DNA from: Scilla litardierei | Lineage: Eukaryota > Streptophyta > Magnoliopsida > Asparagales > Asparagaceae | Direction of reading: 5' to 3' | Assembly: GCA_030789695.1 (NCBI GenBank) | Contig: CM061142.1 | Span: 799,791,610 to 799,855,609, forward strand | DNA length: 64,000 nt | Shown here: positions 44,826-56,753 of the stretch, one piece after another | How the letters are laid out: the number at the start of each line of letters is the position of its first letter | How positions within the stretch are numbered: the first letter of the stretch is position 1 | The notes under the pieces: generated by a model | What the model was told of the DNA's origin: nothing | The model's database searches: none | Seen by the model: the letters and a program-made list of their open reading frames with translations, nothing else | Translations under genes and position numbers: made by a program

Positions 44826-46935
44826 TGATGTGTCATTATATTCCACGTTTTATCTATATGATTACACGTCAAAATGATTACTCAATTACATATTTCATAC
44901 GCTTTTACGCTCATAATTGGAACTAAAACTTTAAGAGCATTTGGTTGCATTTCAGGGAATATCGAGCGATTTGGAGAATATTGGAGGAGAGAGCGCGTGC
45001 TTCGACACCGGAACTCCTGAGGCACCATGTTCGGAGACTCAAAGTTGATGGGGAGTAAGGAAGGGGCAAGAGAGAAGGAGCAAAGAAGAGGAGAATGAAG
45101 AGAGAATGGTTCTATAATACCATGACTCATGGGCTCCATATCGCTCGATCGAACTATGATGCGGCGAAGGAATCGAGCGACCCAACGTGCTGGAAACAGG
45201 ACAGCTGTGCACTCTTTTCAAATCTTCTATCACCTGGGATTTTTCAGTATTTTTCTGATATTTTTTCCAGATAATAGACTTCAAGACGGTTCCAACGCCA
45301 CCAAGAATGCACCAATCGAAGGTCGGAAGAGCTCTGGGAAATTTCTGCAAGCTGATGCTGCAGTGCTGAAATCTGTTTTCGACCACCTACTCGACCAAGC
45401 AGCCACCTACTCGATCGAGCAGAGTGACAACTCGACCGAGCAGCTACCTACTCGACCGAGTAGACCCTACTCAGTCTGAGCAGGCAGAGCGTGGTTTTGG
45501 GGGAAGAATCTGGACTTCCTGACGACTCGACCGAGCAGTTACCTACTCGACCGAACAGCTACCTACTCGACCGAGCAGACTTTACTCGATCCGAGCAGGC
45601 AGAGCAGCATTTTGGGGGAAGAATCCGGACTTCCTGACGACTCGACCGAGCAGGGGGCTATTCGACCCGAGTCATCGCGGTCCCAGAACTTAAGTTGCGT
45701 CCAGATTTGGCTTTGGGCTCGATTTTGAGGGGGATTTTTGGGTTGTTTACTAGGGTTTTAGGGGGGAATATATATTTGAAGGGTAGCCGTCAATAGGAGG
45801 GACTTTTGAAGAGACGTTTATATACTCCTTTTGGCTTTTAGATCTTTTTTAGAGAGGGTTGGAGACGATCTTTTGGGGAGTTAGGCTACGCCATAGGCCC
45901 CTCCTCTTGTATCAAGCTAAGTATTTCATCTCTTTAATTTTATTTTAGCTCTTATTATTGTTTTTCTATGATGCTAGCAATGATCTCTATTGTTTTCATA
46001 ATGTTTGCTATGCTTGAATAATCTTTTCTAGGGCTAATGGATTAGCCCTAGGACTTTAGGATCTAAATGCAAAGATAGGATTTTTATGATGCGTTGGATA
46101 TAAAAGGGGTTGTATTTTGGTTGATCTAGCAAAATCCCTAGGAGAACTCGTACGGAGATCATTCCCACGGTCGGTGGAATCGATTAGCTTAAGGAGTATC
46201 TTACGGAATTAATTAGGGAGTTAATGGATTCAACTGAGGTACGTGACCAAGCCCGGCTCGTGCCTTGATGGGATCCACCGACGAACTATATCACTAATTG
46301 ATGGCTACCGCCATTGCGTCAATAAGAACCACCAAAATACCCCGAAGCTTTAACCCACGAGAGTGGTACGAGTTGAGACGTTCGAACCATGAGAGTGGTG
46401 AAAAATTTGTAGATCCTTAATGCACGTATCGTATGCGCCTATCGTGAGAGTGGGGTTAATGCGATACGTTAGATTCATTATGCCTAGACGCATGAATTCA
46501 CGTTCTAGATGCTACAATCCCCCAATAAAACCAATGCAACGTAAGAGTCATAGCCTAGCATCGACATCCGACGGTCTTAGTGGCGAGTCCTAAAGCCTTA
46601 GTCTTTTTATATTTTACTCTTTTATATTGTGTGGAATCCCTTGTTTACGATATCGAGTGACACGACCTTCGCATCCATCACCATTACAACATTCCATATT
46701 CCACATCCACCAATAAACCTGCAAGTCTAACTCAACCTAGGAGTAGATAAGTAGTATAGCATCGCTTCCTCGTGCTCGATACCCGCTTGCCACTATACCG
46801 TGCGCTTGCGGTAAACGACATTGTTTCAGAGTTAGTTCCAGGTCGATCAAGTTTATGGCGCCGTTGCCGGGGATTTATCTCCGTGTAATTCGCGTCATAA
46901 CTAGGTCACTCTAGAGTTACATTTCCGACGCATCA
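44826..46935 (+). repeat. 5' LTR of element F
   Basis: 2110 bp. It contains direct repeats of CTACTCGACCGAGCAG (about 45385-45655), itself partly palindromic. Near the end, at 46846-46872, lies a full copy of the PBS context ATCAAGTTTATGGCGCCG and GGGG. Confidence 0.92.
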
Positions 46936-46941
46936 AGTTTA

Positions 46942-46958
46942 TGGCGCCGTTGCCGGGG
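46942..46958 (+). other. Primer-binding site of element F
   Basis: TGGCGCCGTTGCCGGGG begins six bases inside the LTR end at 46935, as in Athila/Tat elements. A second copy sits inside each LTR about 85 bp upstream. Confidence 0.85.
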
Positions 46959-47156
46959 AGGCGTTTCGCCATATTATCTATTTATGACAATTAGGTTGAT
47001 TAGACTGCGTTAAATAAAAACAAACAAACAAACAAACAAACAAAAACAGAGAGAGAGATTTTTCCCCACCACCTGCTATTATTATTATCTTTATATCTCT
47101 TTGTACCATTGACGTCTTTTCCAGGTTGTTTACTTTGCTTGATCAGGTATAGTTGA

Positions 47157-48965
47157 TGCAACGATGGTGCTTCCAAAGATGCGACGGGGTTCTATACGAT
47201 CCTACATATATCTCGCTACATCTGTCAGTCTGATGGAGAGTCACTCAGGAAAGCCTTGTCCAGGTTTGAAAGAATGGTAGGAATGTTCCAGACGGAGTCA
47301 GACCATGAGTGGGATGGTTCCAAGCTATTTGATATCTTTGCTGGAAGACTAAAGAGGCCCTTACGTGAGTTTATTAAGAGGATGCAAGTGGGAAAGTTCA
47401 GTGATCTGCAATTGGCAGCAACCTTGGAGCAAATGATAGATGATGCTCGATCTACCGGTTCGCTAACCATTACGGTAGGTAAACCATCGGACCAAGTATT
47501 CATCAATTTTGTTATGGCTAATGTCTCTGATGCAGGTACTATCATAGATGAAGTGTATGCTTCACTTGAAGGTGATCATATCCACCTTTACACCATCAAC
47601 ACTACCCAAATAGAGACATCTGAGCTGCAGGAGGAGGACACATATATGGACCTATTGAGAAACATTATCGGCGTAGTTCGAGAAACCGGTCCATTAACAA
47701 TAACGGCAGGTGATCCTTTTGAGCTCGGATTTCAAAACTTTATTACTCATCGTATCTCTTCCACATGCACAATTGATGATGTAGTCTATGCTCTAGTTGA
47801 GGGGCATAAGACCCACTTTTATACCACGGTCGAGATACATGAGCCCATAGAGCCACCTGCACCTACTATTGAGAAGGCCAAGCCATGCAATCAGGTGCCT
47901 CGAGCTCCAGGACAAAAACAAAGGAGGAGGCATAAAAAGGAGAAGATGACGTTTACATTGCCTTCTATACCTGAGGAGACTGAGGAGGATGTCCACGTTT
48001 AGCTTGGAAGAGGTATTATGCTCTTTGATATTGCCACCTCTGACGAGACCACAACACCTGGTACTGCGGAGTCAGCTTGTGCCATCGTCGCTCCCCCTTG
48101 CCACCCACATGAGCCAGAGCATGCTTTTGAGGAGGCCTTACATGCGGAGCCAGAGCTTGTCACCGAGGAGGCCGTGCATTGGGACAAGGACACAGCCATT
48201 CATGAGGATCCCGAGCATTACGCTCCTCCTTTTGAGCTACCATAGCCACCTCCACTTTCTACAGAGGCTGAGCATCCCTCAGAGGACCACCCTTCCACTG
48301 ACGCAGAGGACTATCTCACAAAGCTTTTGGCCCCCCTTCAGGGAGATCTCTTCACTCTCTCGCCCTTTACATTTTATTCCCTTCACGTGTATGATGTTTA
48401 CTATGATTCGGATTTTGATGACTCATTGCACCTTTTGCAGGATACACATACATATGATCAAGAGGTACGATGGGATGTATACGAGGAGGAGAGCGAGGAG
48501 TTAGCACCTATGGATGCTATTGAATATGATCAGGAGGTGCGATGGGATAAGTCTGACGATGATGAGGAGTTGCCTGATGAGACCCACGCTTATATGCCAA
48601 AGCTACCTGAACAACCTGAGGCGAACAACGAGGAGTTGATCGACGTGGTGCACGAGAGTAGAGATTTATTTCCAGGGAAGTGTCGTCAACCGTCTTTAAT
48701 TTTAAATACTTGTGTTGATGACCCTCTTTGGAATGCATTTATTTTGGGGAAGAATTATCCACATCAGATTGATGCGGCTTATCTCTTGCAGGGTACATGT
48801 GGAGTCCTTGAGGAGATGCTGGGGGCTGCATTACTGGAATCTGATGGAGTCCGTTGACACACACGCCTAGTGGAGCCATGGAAAGAGCCGTTGGAACAGT
48901 TGCCTGCACCGACAAAGATACTCGATCCGCCTTTTGCTATAGGTGATATCAATCCAGTAGTATAG
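47157..48965 (+). pseudogene. ORF of element F: gag-like start, duplicated unknown domain, acidic tail
   Basis: One frame runs the whole length with three in-frame stops (48000-48002, 48243-48245 and 48855-48857) and ends at 48963-48965. The start (DGESLRKALSRFERMV, then KLFDIFAGRL) resembles the Athila gag helix pair. Two copies of an unknown domain of about 75 residues follow: LTITVGKPSDQVFINF...IIDEVYASLEGDHIHLY and LTITAGDPFELGFQNF...IDDVVYALVEGHKTHFY. Next come a basic patch (KQRRRHKKEK), an acidic region with YDQEVRWD twice, and a final patch (CVDDPLWNAFILGKNYP). No protease or polymerase motifs are present. I do not recognise the duplicated domain. Each stop could arise by one C-to-T change. 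Confidence 0.6.
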
Positions 48966-50492
48966 TATTTTATGCTTTCAATAAACACGAGTCCTCTCGG
49001 CAGCGAGAGGACCGTATATGATTTTATATGCTTTCTTCATTTAATAAATTCACCCCATATGATGGCTCAATTATCTTTTGCACCCAACACACTATTTATC
49101 ATCCATGCCCACCCTTATATTTGGCGCTTATTTCGCCTCTCCCCCAATTTTTATGTGATGTTTAAGCTTGGCGGAGAGAAACTATTTTGTTGAGTGGCCC
49201 CCTATCTTGTCGTTGTCCTCTATTTATATCATACACACATTGAGGACAATATGATGTTTAAGCTTGGGGGGTGCATAGTGCACACACTTTGCTTCATCGT
49301 GAAACACACTTCGAAATTTCCATATGAACCATGTTCACTTCTATATTTATGTCTCTTATGCTTCATTTTCTATGAAATATCGTGGATTTATTTATTTATT
49401 TTTTATGAACTCTGATATCTGTTAGATTAGAGTTCGATTCCTTGATTAGTGTATCTTTGTTAATATGCTTTTTTATAGTAGAATCCATAATTTCACAACA
49501 ATATTCTCGAAACAGTTAAGCTAAAAATGAATGAATCAAATCTGAAAATTCATCTGACTCCTGCGTGATTTGATTGATAATTCTATTGCTTCATGGATGT
49601 TTAGTGATTCAAAATAGATAGGATAATCCCACGACAACCAAAGTAGTGATGATTAGGATTCCTGAAACCGAGCCATGTCTAGATTCTATGTTTTTTCTTT
49701 TGTGAATAGCCAATAAATGATCTTTGATCATGTTTTGCATTCCATCGCATTTACGTGAGTTTGCAAAAAATCCCAATAATGCAAAAATCAAACAAATATC
49801 CTGATTAAAAAGCCTTAGGGGTTCTTCTAACCCAATGCCCTAAGACCGTCTGGTCTGGGATGCATAGGCCGCTTTTTATATATATTGAGTTATCTCATGT
49901 ATATGAAGAAAGAAAAATGTATATGAAATATTTGTAGAGCCAAAACAATATAAAAGTACAAAAATCACATATTCTTACCTCCGTTTCTATATAGAACCAA
50001 GACATGGCAAAGTTGATGGGTTCTAAGAGTCTTTTAATGGTCGTAGTGTGGTGATGCCTTACCTTGATTGAATTTACTAAATTCATTCCATGAAGTATAA
50101 CAAAATACCACGCATGCTTGATCATGACATACTATACTGCTTAGAGAATGAGTTGTGGACATTGGTTTTATTTCTGTGAACTTAGTATATTGCATGATAA
50201 ACTATGATATGATTTAACTCTACTCTCATTTTATTGCTAATTAAGTTCATTACATTTATTGAAATCCACGTTATTTTAATTTAAGCGAGATTTAAGTATT
50301 TGTTGTGTATATGTGTTCTAATTTCATATTGACGTGCATTCACGAGATCTTCCACACCTTGGGTTCTTGTAAGGCTGAATCCCTTGTCTCCATTACATGC
50401 CAGAGCCTCACGTCTCCATTGTATCCATCTCTCGTGTTCGCTTCTTACTAGTCTTTCTCGAGGACGAGTAAGATGCAAGCTTGGGGGGATTT
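48966..50492 (+). other. 3' non-coding region of element F with polypurine tracts
   Basis: AT-rich and without ORFs of note. PPT-like AAGCTTGGGGGG occurs at about 49259 and 50479, with a weaker AAGCTTGGCGGAG near 49165. The last one lies directly before the 3' LTR. The preceding TTCTCGAGGACGAGTAAGATGC is typical of the 3' end of Athila/Tat elements. Confidence 0.75.
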
Positions 50493-52546
50493 TGATGTGT
50501 CATTATATTCCACATTTTATCTGTATGATTACATATCAAAATGATTACTCAATTACATATTTCATACGCTTTTACGCTCATAATTGGAACTATTGTACTT
50601 TAAGAGTGTTTGGTTGCATTTTAGGGAATATCGAGCGATTTTGAGTATATTGAAGGAGAGAGCGTGTGCTTCGACATCGGAACTCCTTAGGCGCCGCGTT
50701 TGGTGACTCAAAGCTGCTGGGGAGCAAGGAAGGGGCAAGAGAGAAGAAGCGAAGAAGAGGAGAATACAGAAATCATGGTTCTACAATACCATGACTCATG
50801 GGCTCCATAGCGCTCGATCGAGCTATGATGCGGCGAAGGAATCGAGCGACATAAATTGCTGGAAACAGGACAGCTGTGCACTCTTTTCAAATCTTCTATC
50901 ACCTGGGATTTTACAGTATTGTTTTGATATTTTTTCCAAGTAGTAGTCTTCAAGACGGTTCCAATGCCACTAAGAATGCGCCAATCAGAGGTCGGATGAG
51001 CTCTGGGGAATTTCTGCAAGCTGATGCTACAATGCTGAAATCTGTTTTCGACCACCTACTCGACCGAGCAGAGTGACAAATTGACCGAGCAGCTACCTAC
51101 TCGACCGAGCAGACCCTACTCGGTCCGAGCAGGCAGAGCATGGTTTTGGGGGAAGAATCTGGACTTCCTGACGACTTGACCGAGCAGCTACCTACTCGAT
51201 CGAGCAGACCCTACACGGTCTGAGCAGGTAGAGCAGCGTTTTTGGGGAAGAATCCAGACTTCCTGAAGACTTGACCGAGCAGGGGGCTACTCGACCCGAG
51301 TAGCCGCGGGCCCAGAACGTAAGTTGCGTCCAGATTTGGCTTTGGGCACGATTTTGAGGGGGATTTTTGGGTTGTTTTCTAGGGTTTTAGGGGGGAATAT
51401 ATAGGGTAGCCGTCATTAGGGGGGACTTTTGAAGAGACTTTTATATACTTTTTTTGGTTTTTAGATCTTTTTGGAGAGTTTTGGAGACGATCTTTTGGGG
51501 AGTTAGGCTACGCCATAGGCCCCTCCTCTTGTATCAAGCTAAGTATTTCATCTCTTTAATTTTATTTTCTTCTTATTATTGTTCTTCTATGATGCTAGTA
51601 ATGATCTCTATTGTTTTCATAATGTTTGCTATGCTTGAATAATCTTTTCTAGGGCTAATGGATTAGCCCTAGGACTCTAGGATCTAGATGTAAAGATAGG
51701 ATTTTTATGATGCATTGGATATAAAAGGGGTTGTATTTTGGTTGATCTAGCAAAATCCTAGGAGAACTCGTACTGAGATCATGTCCACGGTCGGTGGAAT
51801 CGATTAGCTTAAGGAGTATCCTACGGATTTAATTAGGGAGTTAGTGGATTCAACTGAGGTACGTGACCACGCCCGGCTCGTGCCTTGATGGGATCCATCG
51901 ACGAACTATATCACTAATTGACGACTACCGCCATTGCGTCAATAAGAGCCACCAAAATACCTCGAAGCTCTAACCCACGAGAGTGGTACAAGTTGAGAGC
52001 GTTCGAACCACGTGAGTGGTGAGAACTTTGTAGATCCTTAATGCACGTATCGTATGCGCCTATCGCGAGAGCAGGGTTAATGCGATACGTTAAATTCATT
52101 ATGCTCAAATGCATGAATTCACTTTTTAGATGATACAATCCCCCAATAAACGTAAGAGTCCTAGCCTAGCGTCGACATCCGAAGGTCCTAGTGGCGAGTC
52201 CTAAAGCCTTAGTCTTTTTATATTTTATTCTTTTATATTGTGTGGAATCCCTTATTTACGATATCGAGTGACACGACCTTCGCATCCATCACCATTACAA
52301 CATTCCATATTCCACATCCACCAATAAACCCGCAAGTCTAACTCAACCTAGGAGTAGATAGGTAGTATAGCACCGCTTTCCCGTGTTCGATACCCGCTTG
52401 CCACTATACCGTGCGCTTGCGGTAAACGACATCGTTTCGAAGTTAGTTCCGGGTCGATCAAGTTTATGGCGCCGTTGCCGGGGATTTATCTTCGTGTAAT
52501 TCCCGTCATAACTAGGTCGCTCTAGAGTTATATTTTGGACGCATCA
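50493..52546 (+). repeat. 3' LTR of element F
   Basis: 2054 bp, matching 44826-46935 with several indels, so F is clearly older than C. The embedded PBS copy is also here, at 52457-52483. Confidence 0.92.
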
Positions 52547-52551
52547 CTTGT

Positions 52552-54058
52552 CTATGTCTTTATTCAGGTGCCAGTATTCATCGGTGTCGTGGCCGTTGTC
52601 TTTGTGGTACCTGCAGTATTTCTCCTCGTCCCTTCTGTCACCCTTCATCTTCGGGGGAAGCTTGTCGATGTGGCCCTCTTTCTGAGCCTGCGTTAGGATG
52701 GCGTCTAGAGTAGCGTTCAGCCTAAGGGGTCGCACTTCCTCCTTGCGCTGCTTTCCCCTTGCCTTCTTCTCCTGCTTGTGGTCTTCCGGCTCGCGGTGCT
52801 CACTTTCGTCCCGTTTAGAGCCTCACTTGGCTGTTGTAGGGAGACCTCCTTCCTATGTTACCAACGCCTCTTCCATCAGCATGTAACGCTCCACCCGGGC
52901 TATTACATCGGCGGGGTCTCTCGCGGGTTCGTTGTGCAGCGACTTCATTAGGCCCCTGTGTCGGAGCCCTTTCTCCAGGGCCGTTTTCACGACCATCTCG
53001 GGGTAGCTCTCCACATTCAGCCTCTCGGCATTGAAGCGCCATATGTAGCTCCTCAGGGATTCGCCCGGCATCTATCACATTGAACAGAAGCTCCAAGTCC
53101 GGCTTTATTTGTCAACCGGCCATAAATTGCTTGCAGAATTTCTGGGAGAGGTCCTGAAAGTTGCTGATAGTGCGGTTGGGGAGGCTGTGGTACCAACTCC
53201 TGGCAGACTTCCGAAGAGTGGAGTAGAAGCCACGACAGAGCAGGGCATCGTCGTCCCCTTGGAACGCCATGACCCCTTCGTAGTCCATCACGTGATCTTC
53301 CGGGTCCCTCGTGCCGTCGTATTTCTCCAAGGTAGGCACCTTGAACCGGGATGGTGCCCGCGCCTCGTTAATGCTCCTCGCTAACGGGCAGCGGTCATCC
53401 CAAGGGCCTCCGGGGCCTGCCAGTGCTTCGACGCGAGGGCCGGGTTACCCCGACGGGCTGACAGGGGTTCAGGGAGAGTCTGATCGACGCCCATCTTGGC
53501 TGGGGATAGGCGTTGGTCGCCGAGCACTTCTCCTCTCGCAGCGATCTTCCCGACCCCTGTGCCTCTTCTGGCAGGGGATCCCGCTCCGACTCCACCGAAC
53601 CTCGATGGTTCGACGGTTGGGCGACCGACAGCGCGTTGAGCGTGGTCGTCGAGACGAGGCCGTGGTTGACTCGTCTCTGGTCAACTCGGGCCTTCCATCC
53701 ACCTCATCCTAAATTAAGGTGGGGGTGCAGGACCGCACCGGGATGAAGTTCGGCATAGTGAACCGTCGCTCCGGATTAGCATCCTCGCCACCGTGGTCGG
53801 TTACCACGGCCAAGCACAGCGGATGGCGGAGCTCCTGTCGGTCGGGGATGGCTGCTAAGCCCCCTTCCGGGAGGCGTGGGTTACCCGCGAGCTGCTAGAT
53901 CGCCGCGGCGAGTGTCCGGAGTGGGCATTCATCTCTTGGGCGAAGAGACGAAGTTGTTCCTAAGTCACCGAGCGTGAGTTGTCGATGTCCTCGGTGGTGC
54001 GACTGTGCCTGTTTTTGGGCGAGACGTAGTCGCCCTCCGCATGGATGGGGGTATGCAT
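52552..54058 (-). pseudogene. Gag of element A (retrotransposon gag family), decayed
   Basis: The ATG at 54058 gives MHTPIHAEGDYVSPKN, a start common in Tat-type gags. An Arg/Ser/Pro-rich region follows, then the conserved gag core at about 53340-53110 (MPTLEKYDGTRDPEDHV, FYSTLRKSARSWYHSLP, ISNFQDLSQKFCKQF) and the GESLRSYIWRFNAE helix. It ends with the KYCRYHKDNGHDTDEYWHL zinc-binding motif near 52565-52620. Stops (for example TAG after SRSVT near 53960) and frame changes near 53740, 53105 and 52825 break it. F interrupts the last part. Confidence 0.8.
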
Positions 54059-54130
54059 CCTATTCCATTGCAAGCTGGTTCCATTTCGACGATGCGGTTG
54101 TTTGACGTGGGTGCTTGTTCAGTTCACATA

Positions 54131-54140
54131 GACGGCGCCA
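54131..54140 (-). other. Primer-binding site of element A
   Basis: The minus strand reads TGGCGCCGTC, two bases inside the 5' LTR edge at 54143. TGGCGCC-type sites are usual for Tat and Athila elements. Confidence 0.8.
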
Positions 54141-54142
54141 GA

Positions 54143-54990
54143 TGCTTCGGGGCGTCTTCTCATCACTGATTTGTTGACTGGAGGGCTGGAGGTCAACGTG
54201 CTCGTGGCGATCACATGCAGCCTCCAGGAGCAGGATTCGGCTCGTTCGGCTTCGACGAAGAGCGTGTGGGTCCGCGCATCGTCGTTCCGAAGGGGATCCT
54301 TGGCAAGGCGATAGCCTCCGTAGGCATGTAGCCGAATGCGCTCGGAGGCGAGCGCGTTCTACTGCGGGCTAACTGGGCACCGAAGGGTAGCCTCGATGCG
54401 GCTGGATCTGCTTGACCTGAATAGACGAGAAAGCTCGTCAGGGTAGTCGGACCTTGGTTCTGACCAAGTCCCCTCCGATGCCTAAGTCAAAATGGATCGG
54501 AGAAATTCTCGGTGGGATCGGTATGGCTCACGGGGAGGCCGATACACGAGTCCTCGGGCCGAGCTGTGGAGGAGAAATATAGAGTGGAAGACATGGTCGT
54601 ATGAGAGGAATACCTCAGTGTTTTGGTTATCCAGGAAGTGATCCACTTGCATGTTTCTCGTCGAGTCGCTTTATAGGATCCTTCCACGGCCACGTCTCCT
54701 CAACGTCCCCCACTTCCGCCCCGACGATTCGCCACTTTGATGGCGCCTTCATGGGTCATGAAGGTGTGCATAATGGGGCCCCTTAATTGTGATTAAGGGG
54801 GCCTGCTTTAAGGGGAGCGGTTAACTCCTGCTGACGTAGGCCAGTAGTGACGCCTGATTCAGTCCGACGCCGGCCCGACTCCAAGTCTTCGTGGGGGCCT
54901 CACCACTTGGCCCGTTCTTCTTCAGGGCCGCTGGCTTGTGACACGGGCCTGGGCCGCTCGGTTTCGGCCCATCCTGGGAGGGTCGTATCA
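54143..54990 (-). repeat. 5' LTR of element A
   Basis: The 848-bp partner of 397-1247 (TGCTTCGGGG...GTCGTATCA on plus). A one-base difference at the second codon of the end motif and many others show age. Confidence 0.93.
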
Positions 54991-55014
54991 AGACCTATTC
55001 CATTTTCCCCACAG

Positions 55015-55176
55015 CAACACGAAGCACTCTTTCAATTTCTTTTCAAAGCCTTTTCATCTTTCTATCACGCTACTTATTCCATATCGGCCTTTTGTCGATA
55101 TTTAGCCTTGGATAGAATTTACTGCCTAATTAAAGCTGCATTCCCAAGCAACCTACTTGCCGACAATGCCTTGTAA
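55015..55176 (+). other. Candidate last exon of a host gene
   Basis: A pyrimidine-rich tract with CATTTTCCCCACAG ends at 55014, a good plant splice acceptor. It is followed by 53 open codons (starting QHEALFQFLFKAF, ending SNLLADNAL) and a TAA at 55174-55176. I do not recognise the protein. With A removed, the acceptor's upstream sequence would be the left flank of this window. A short ORF by chance or a retrotransposon relic remains possible. Confidence 0.2.
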
Positions 55177-55213
55177 TGCCCACAACTGGATAGCCTCGGG
55201 TGATGATGGGTTT

Positions 55214-56753
55214 TGTTGGACCCTTATGGCATAAAATCTATGCCCATCCCACGTCGGGCGGACGATAGAAACAGAAAATAGTAGCGGAATAATAATAACA
55301 TTAAACATTTAATAAAAACCCTAAGGACATCATTAACACTAGCCAGGAAATCTACTATCTTGGGTGGGTCTGACCAACCCCAAAGATAGATCTAAACTAC
55401 TGCAACAATATAAGAAAGTATAAATAAAATGGCATACCCGGAACTTCGTTTCTACAGAATACGAAGCGTCGTTTTCAGCAACTTTCTTTCACTCCCCGAA
55501 GCAAGCCGCCTAGCGACTCCAAAACTAGACCACCTGAAGCATGTCAACGCCGTGCCTCCGAGCCAATCACCGTCGAAGAAAGTTTCACTTGAGTACGATC
55601 CACGTCAAAGACTTTGGATCTAATCCAAACCTCCTCGTCGCCTTGCAAGGACGCGAACGAAAGAACAGAAGATATTAAGGAGGAGAGAATAATTTAAGTC
55701 TCAGCTCGAGCGTTCTCAAAACTTTTAGGAGCTACTCGAATCAGAGACTTGAGGCAAATTTTCCAAGGGGGTCATCCCCTATTTATATAGGAAGCCGAAC
55801 CCCCTACTTGTTGGGAGATGGGTATGCCCTTGAGGCAATTTATCTCTGTGTACGTGTACAAACATCTTGTTCAAAATAACATTAAGCTGTTTGGTAAGAA
55901 TATTCCTAAGTTAATAATAATGTAGTTGACATTATAACTTAAGCAAAGTCATGCGACTTGATGCAAGGTCAAAGAAGTATCGAGATAAGGATCTCGATCA
56001 TGGTGAATTGTTTGACCGTTAGTAGCATAAGTCTGAAATCGTTCGTGGTCGTAGATGTTTTAAGAAAAGGATATCGAAACATTAGTTAGACCATTATGTC
56101 TTTTTCTTCACTATGGAGTGGTGACGATGATCTCATGGTCGTTCAACTTGGCAAAGTCGGAGACGAGACACATGTGCTTATTGGAGAATGAGTTCACTGA
56201 ACGACCCAACGAGAGTTATCACATGGTTAACATAACTAATATCAGTAATATGTTAGTGATGACTCCTAGTGATGATAGGCAGGTTGGGCCTTAGACTTGA
56301 GGTCATTATACGAATTTGTACGTGAATGGTATCACTTAGATCTCTGACCTTGTTTCAAGGCAAGGCCCGTCGAAAGGTATTTGGTTGGGTGACACTTGAA
56401 GCGTGCGAGGAGAGTAATGACCAAGAGAGGATTCGTCTCTCCCATTTATGGGGAGTTAGTGTCGCACGTATTGGTTTGGTCTTTAGTGAAAAACTTTGGT
56501 CAAAGTATGTTGGAAGAAGTCCAACATTATTTGACTAAAGATCGATGGAGACTAACCAAGTTCAAGCTATTAGGGTTGACAGTTTGACCGTACCCTAGGC
56601 TTGAATAGACGACATAGTTTTGACGAGGGGACTAAAACTACGGTATTCATTACGGACACAGTCAGGGTGGTCCCGACAATACTCATTTCAATGAGTTAGC
56701 CACATAATCGTGATACCGAAATAGGGACGCAACTACTGCTCGTGGTCACTGTC
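55214..56753 (-). repeat. Probable copia-type LTR region, minus orientation, far edge unresolved
   Basis: It starts TGTTGGACCC on plus. The minus strand has a clear TATA box (CTATATAAATAGGGG, about 55784-55798) about 580 bp before this end, the layout of U3-R-U5 read on minus. No matching second LTR, PBS or TSD is found. A solo LTR interrupts it at 56754. It may continue after 59421. Confidence 0.4.

Larger units (their letters stand above)
44826..52546 (+). mobile_element. Element F: pol-less Athila/Tat-like gypsy retrotransposon
   Basis: TSD CTTGT at 44821-44825 and 52547-52551 is exact. LTRs are 44826-46935 and 50493-52546, with ends TGATGTGTC and GACGCATCA forming a short inverted repeat. 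PBS is TGGCGCCGTTGCCGGGG at 46942, the usual Athila/Tat site. The internal region (about 3.56 kb) has one degenerate ORF with no pol motifs. A 3' region follows with repeated AAGCTTGGGGGG tracts. Insertion is into the gag of element A. Confidence 0.93.
397..54990 (-). mobile_element. Element A: pol-less Tat-like Ty3/gypsy LTR retrotransposon, outermost of the nest
   Basis: Two direct LTRs (397-1247 and 54143-54990) bracket the region. The short flanks AGACA (392-396) and AGACC (54991-54995) match at 4 of 5 bases and are taken as the TSD. On the minus strand the order is 5' LTR, a PBS of TGGCGCC type, gag, 48-bp tandem repeats, an antisense ORF, a PPT and the 3' LTR. An extra antisense ORF and tandem repeats downstream of gag-pol are known from Tat-lineage elements such as Grande and RIRE2. 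No protease, integrase or reverse transcriptase is found: gag runs almost directly into the repeat field. Removing B and F leaves about 8.2 kb. The LTRs differ visibly more than those of C, consistent with A being oldest. Confidence 0.9.
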
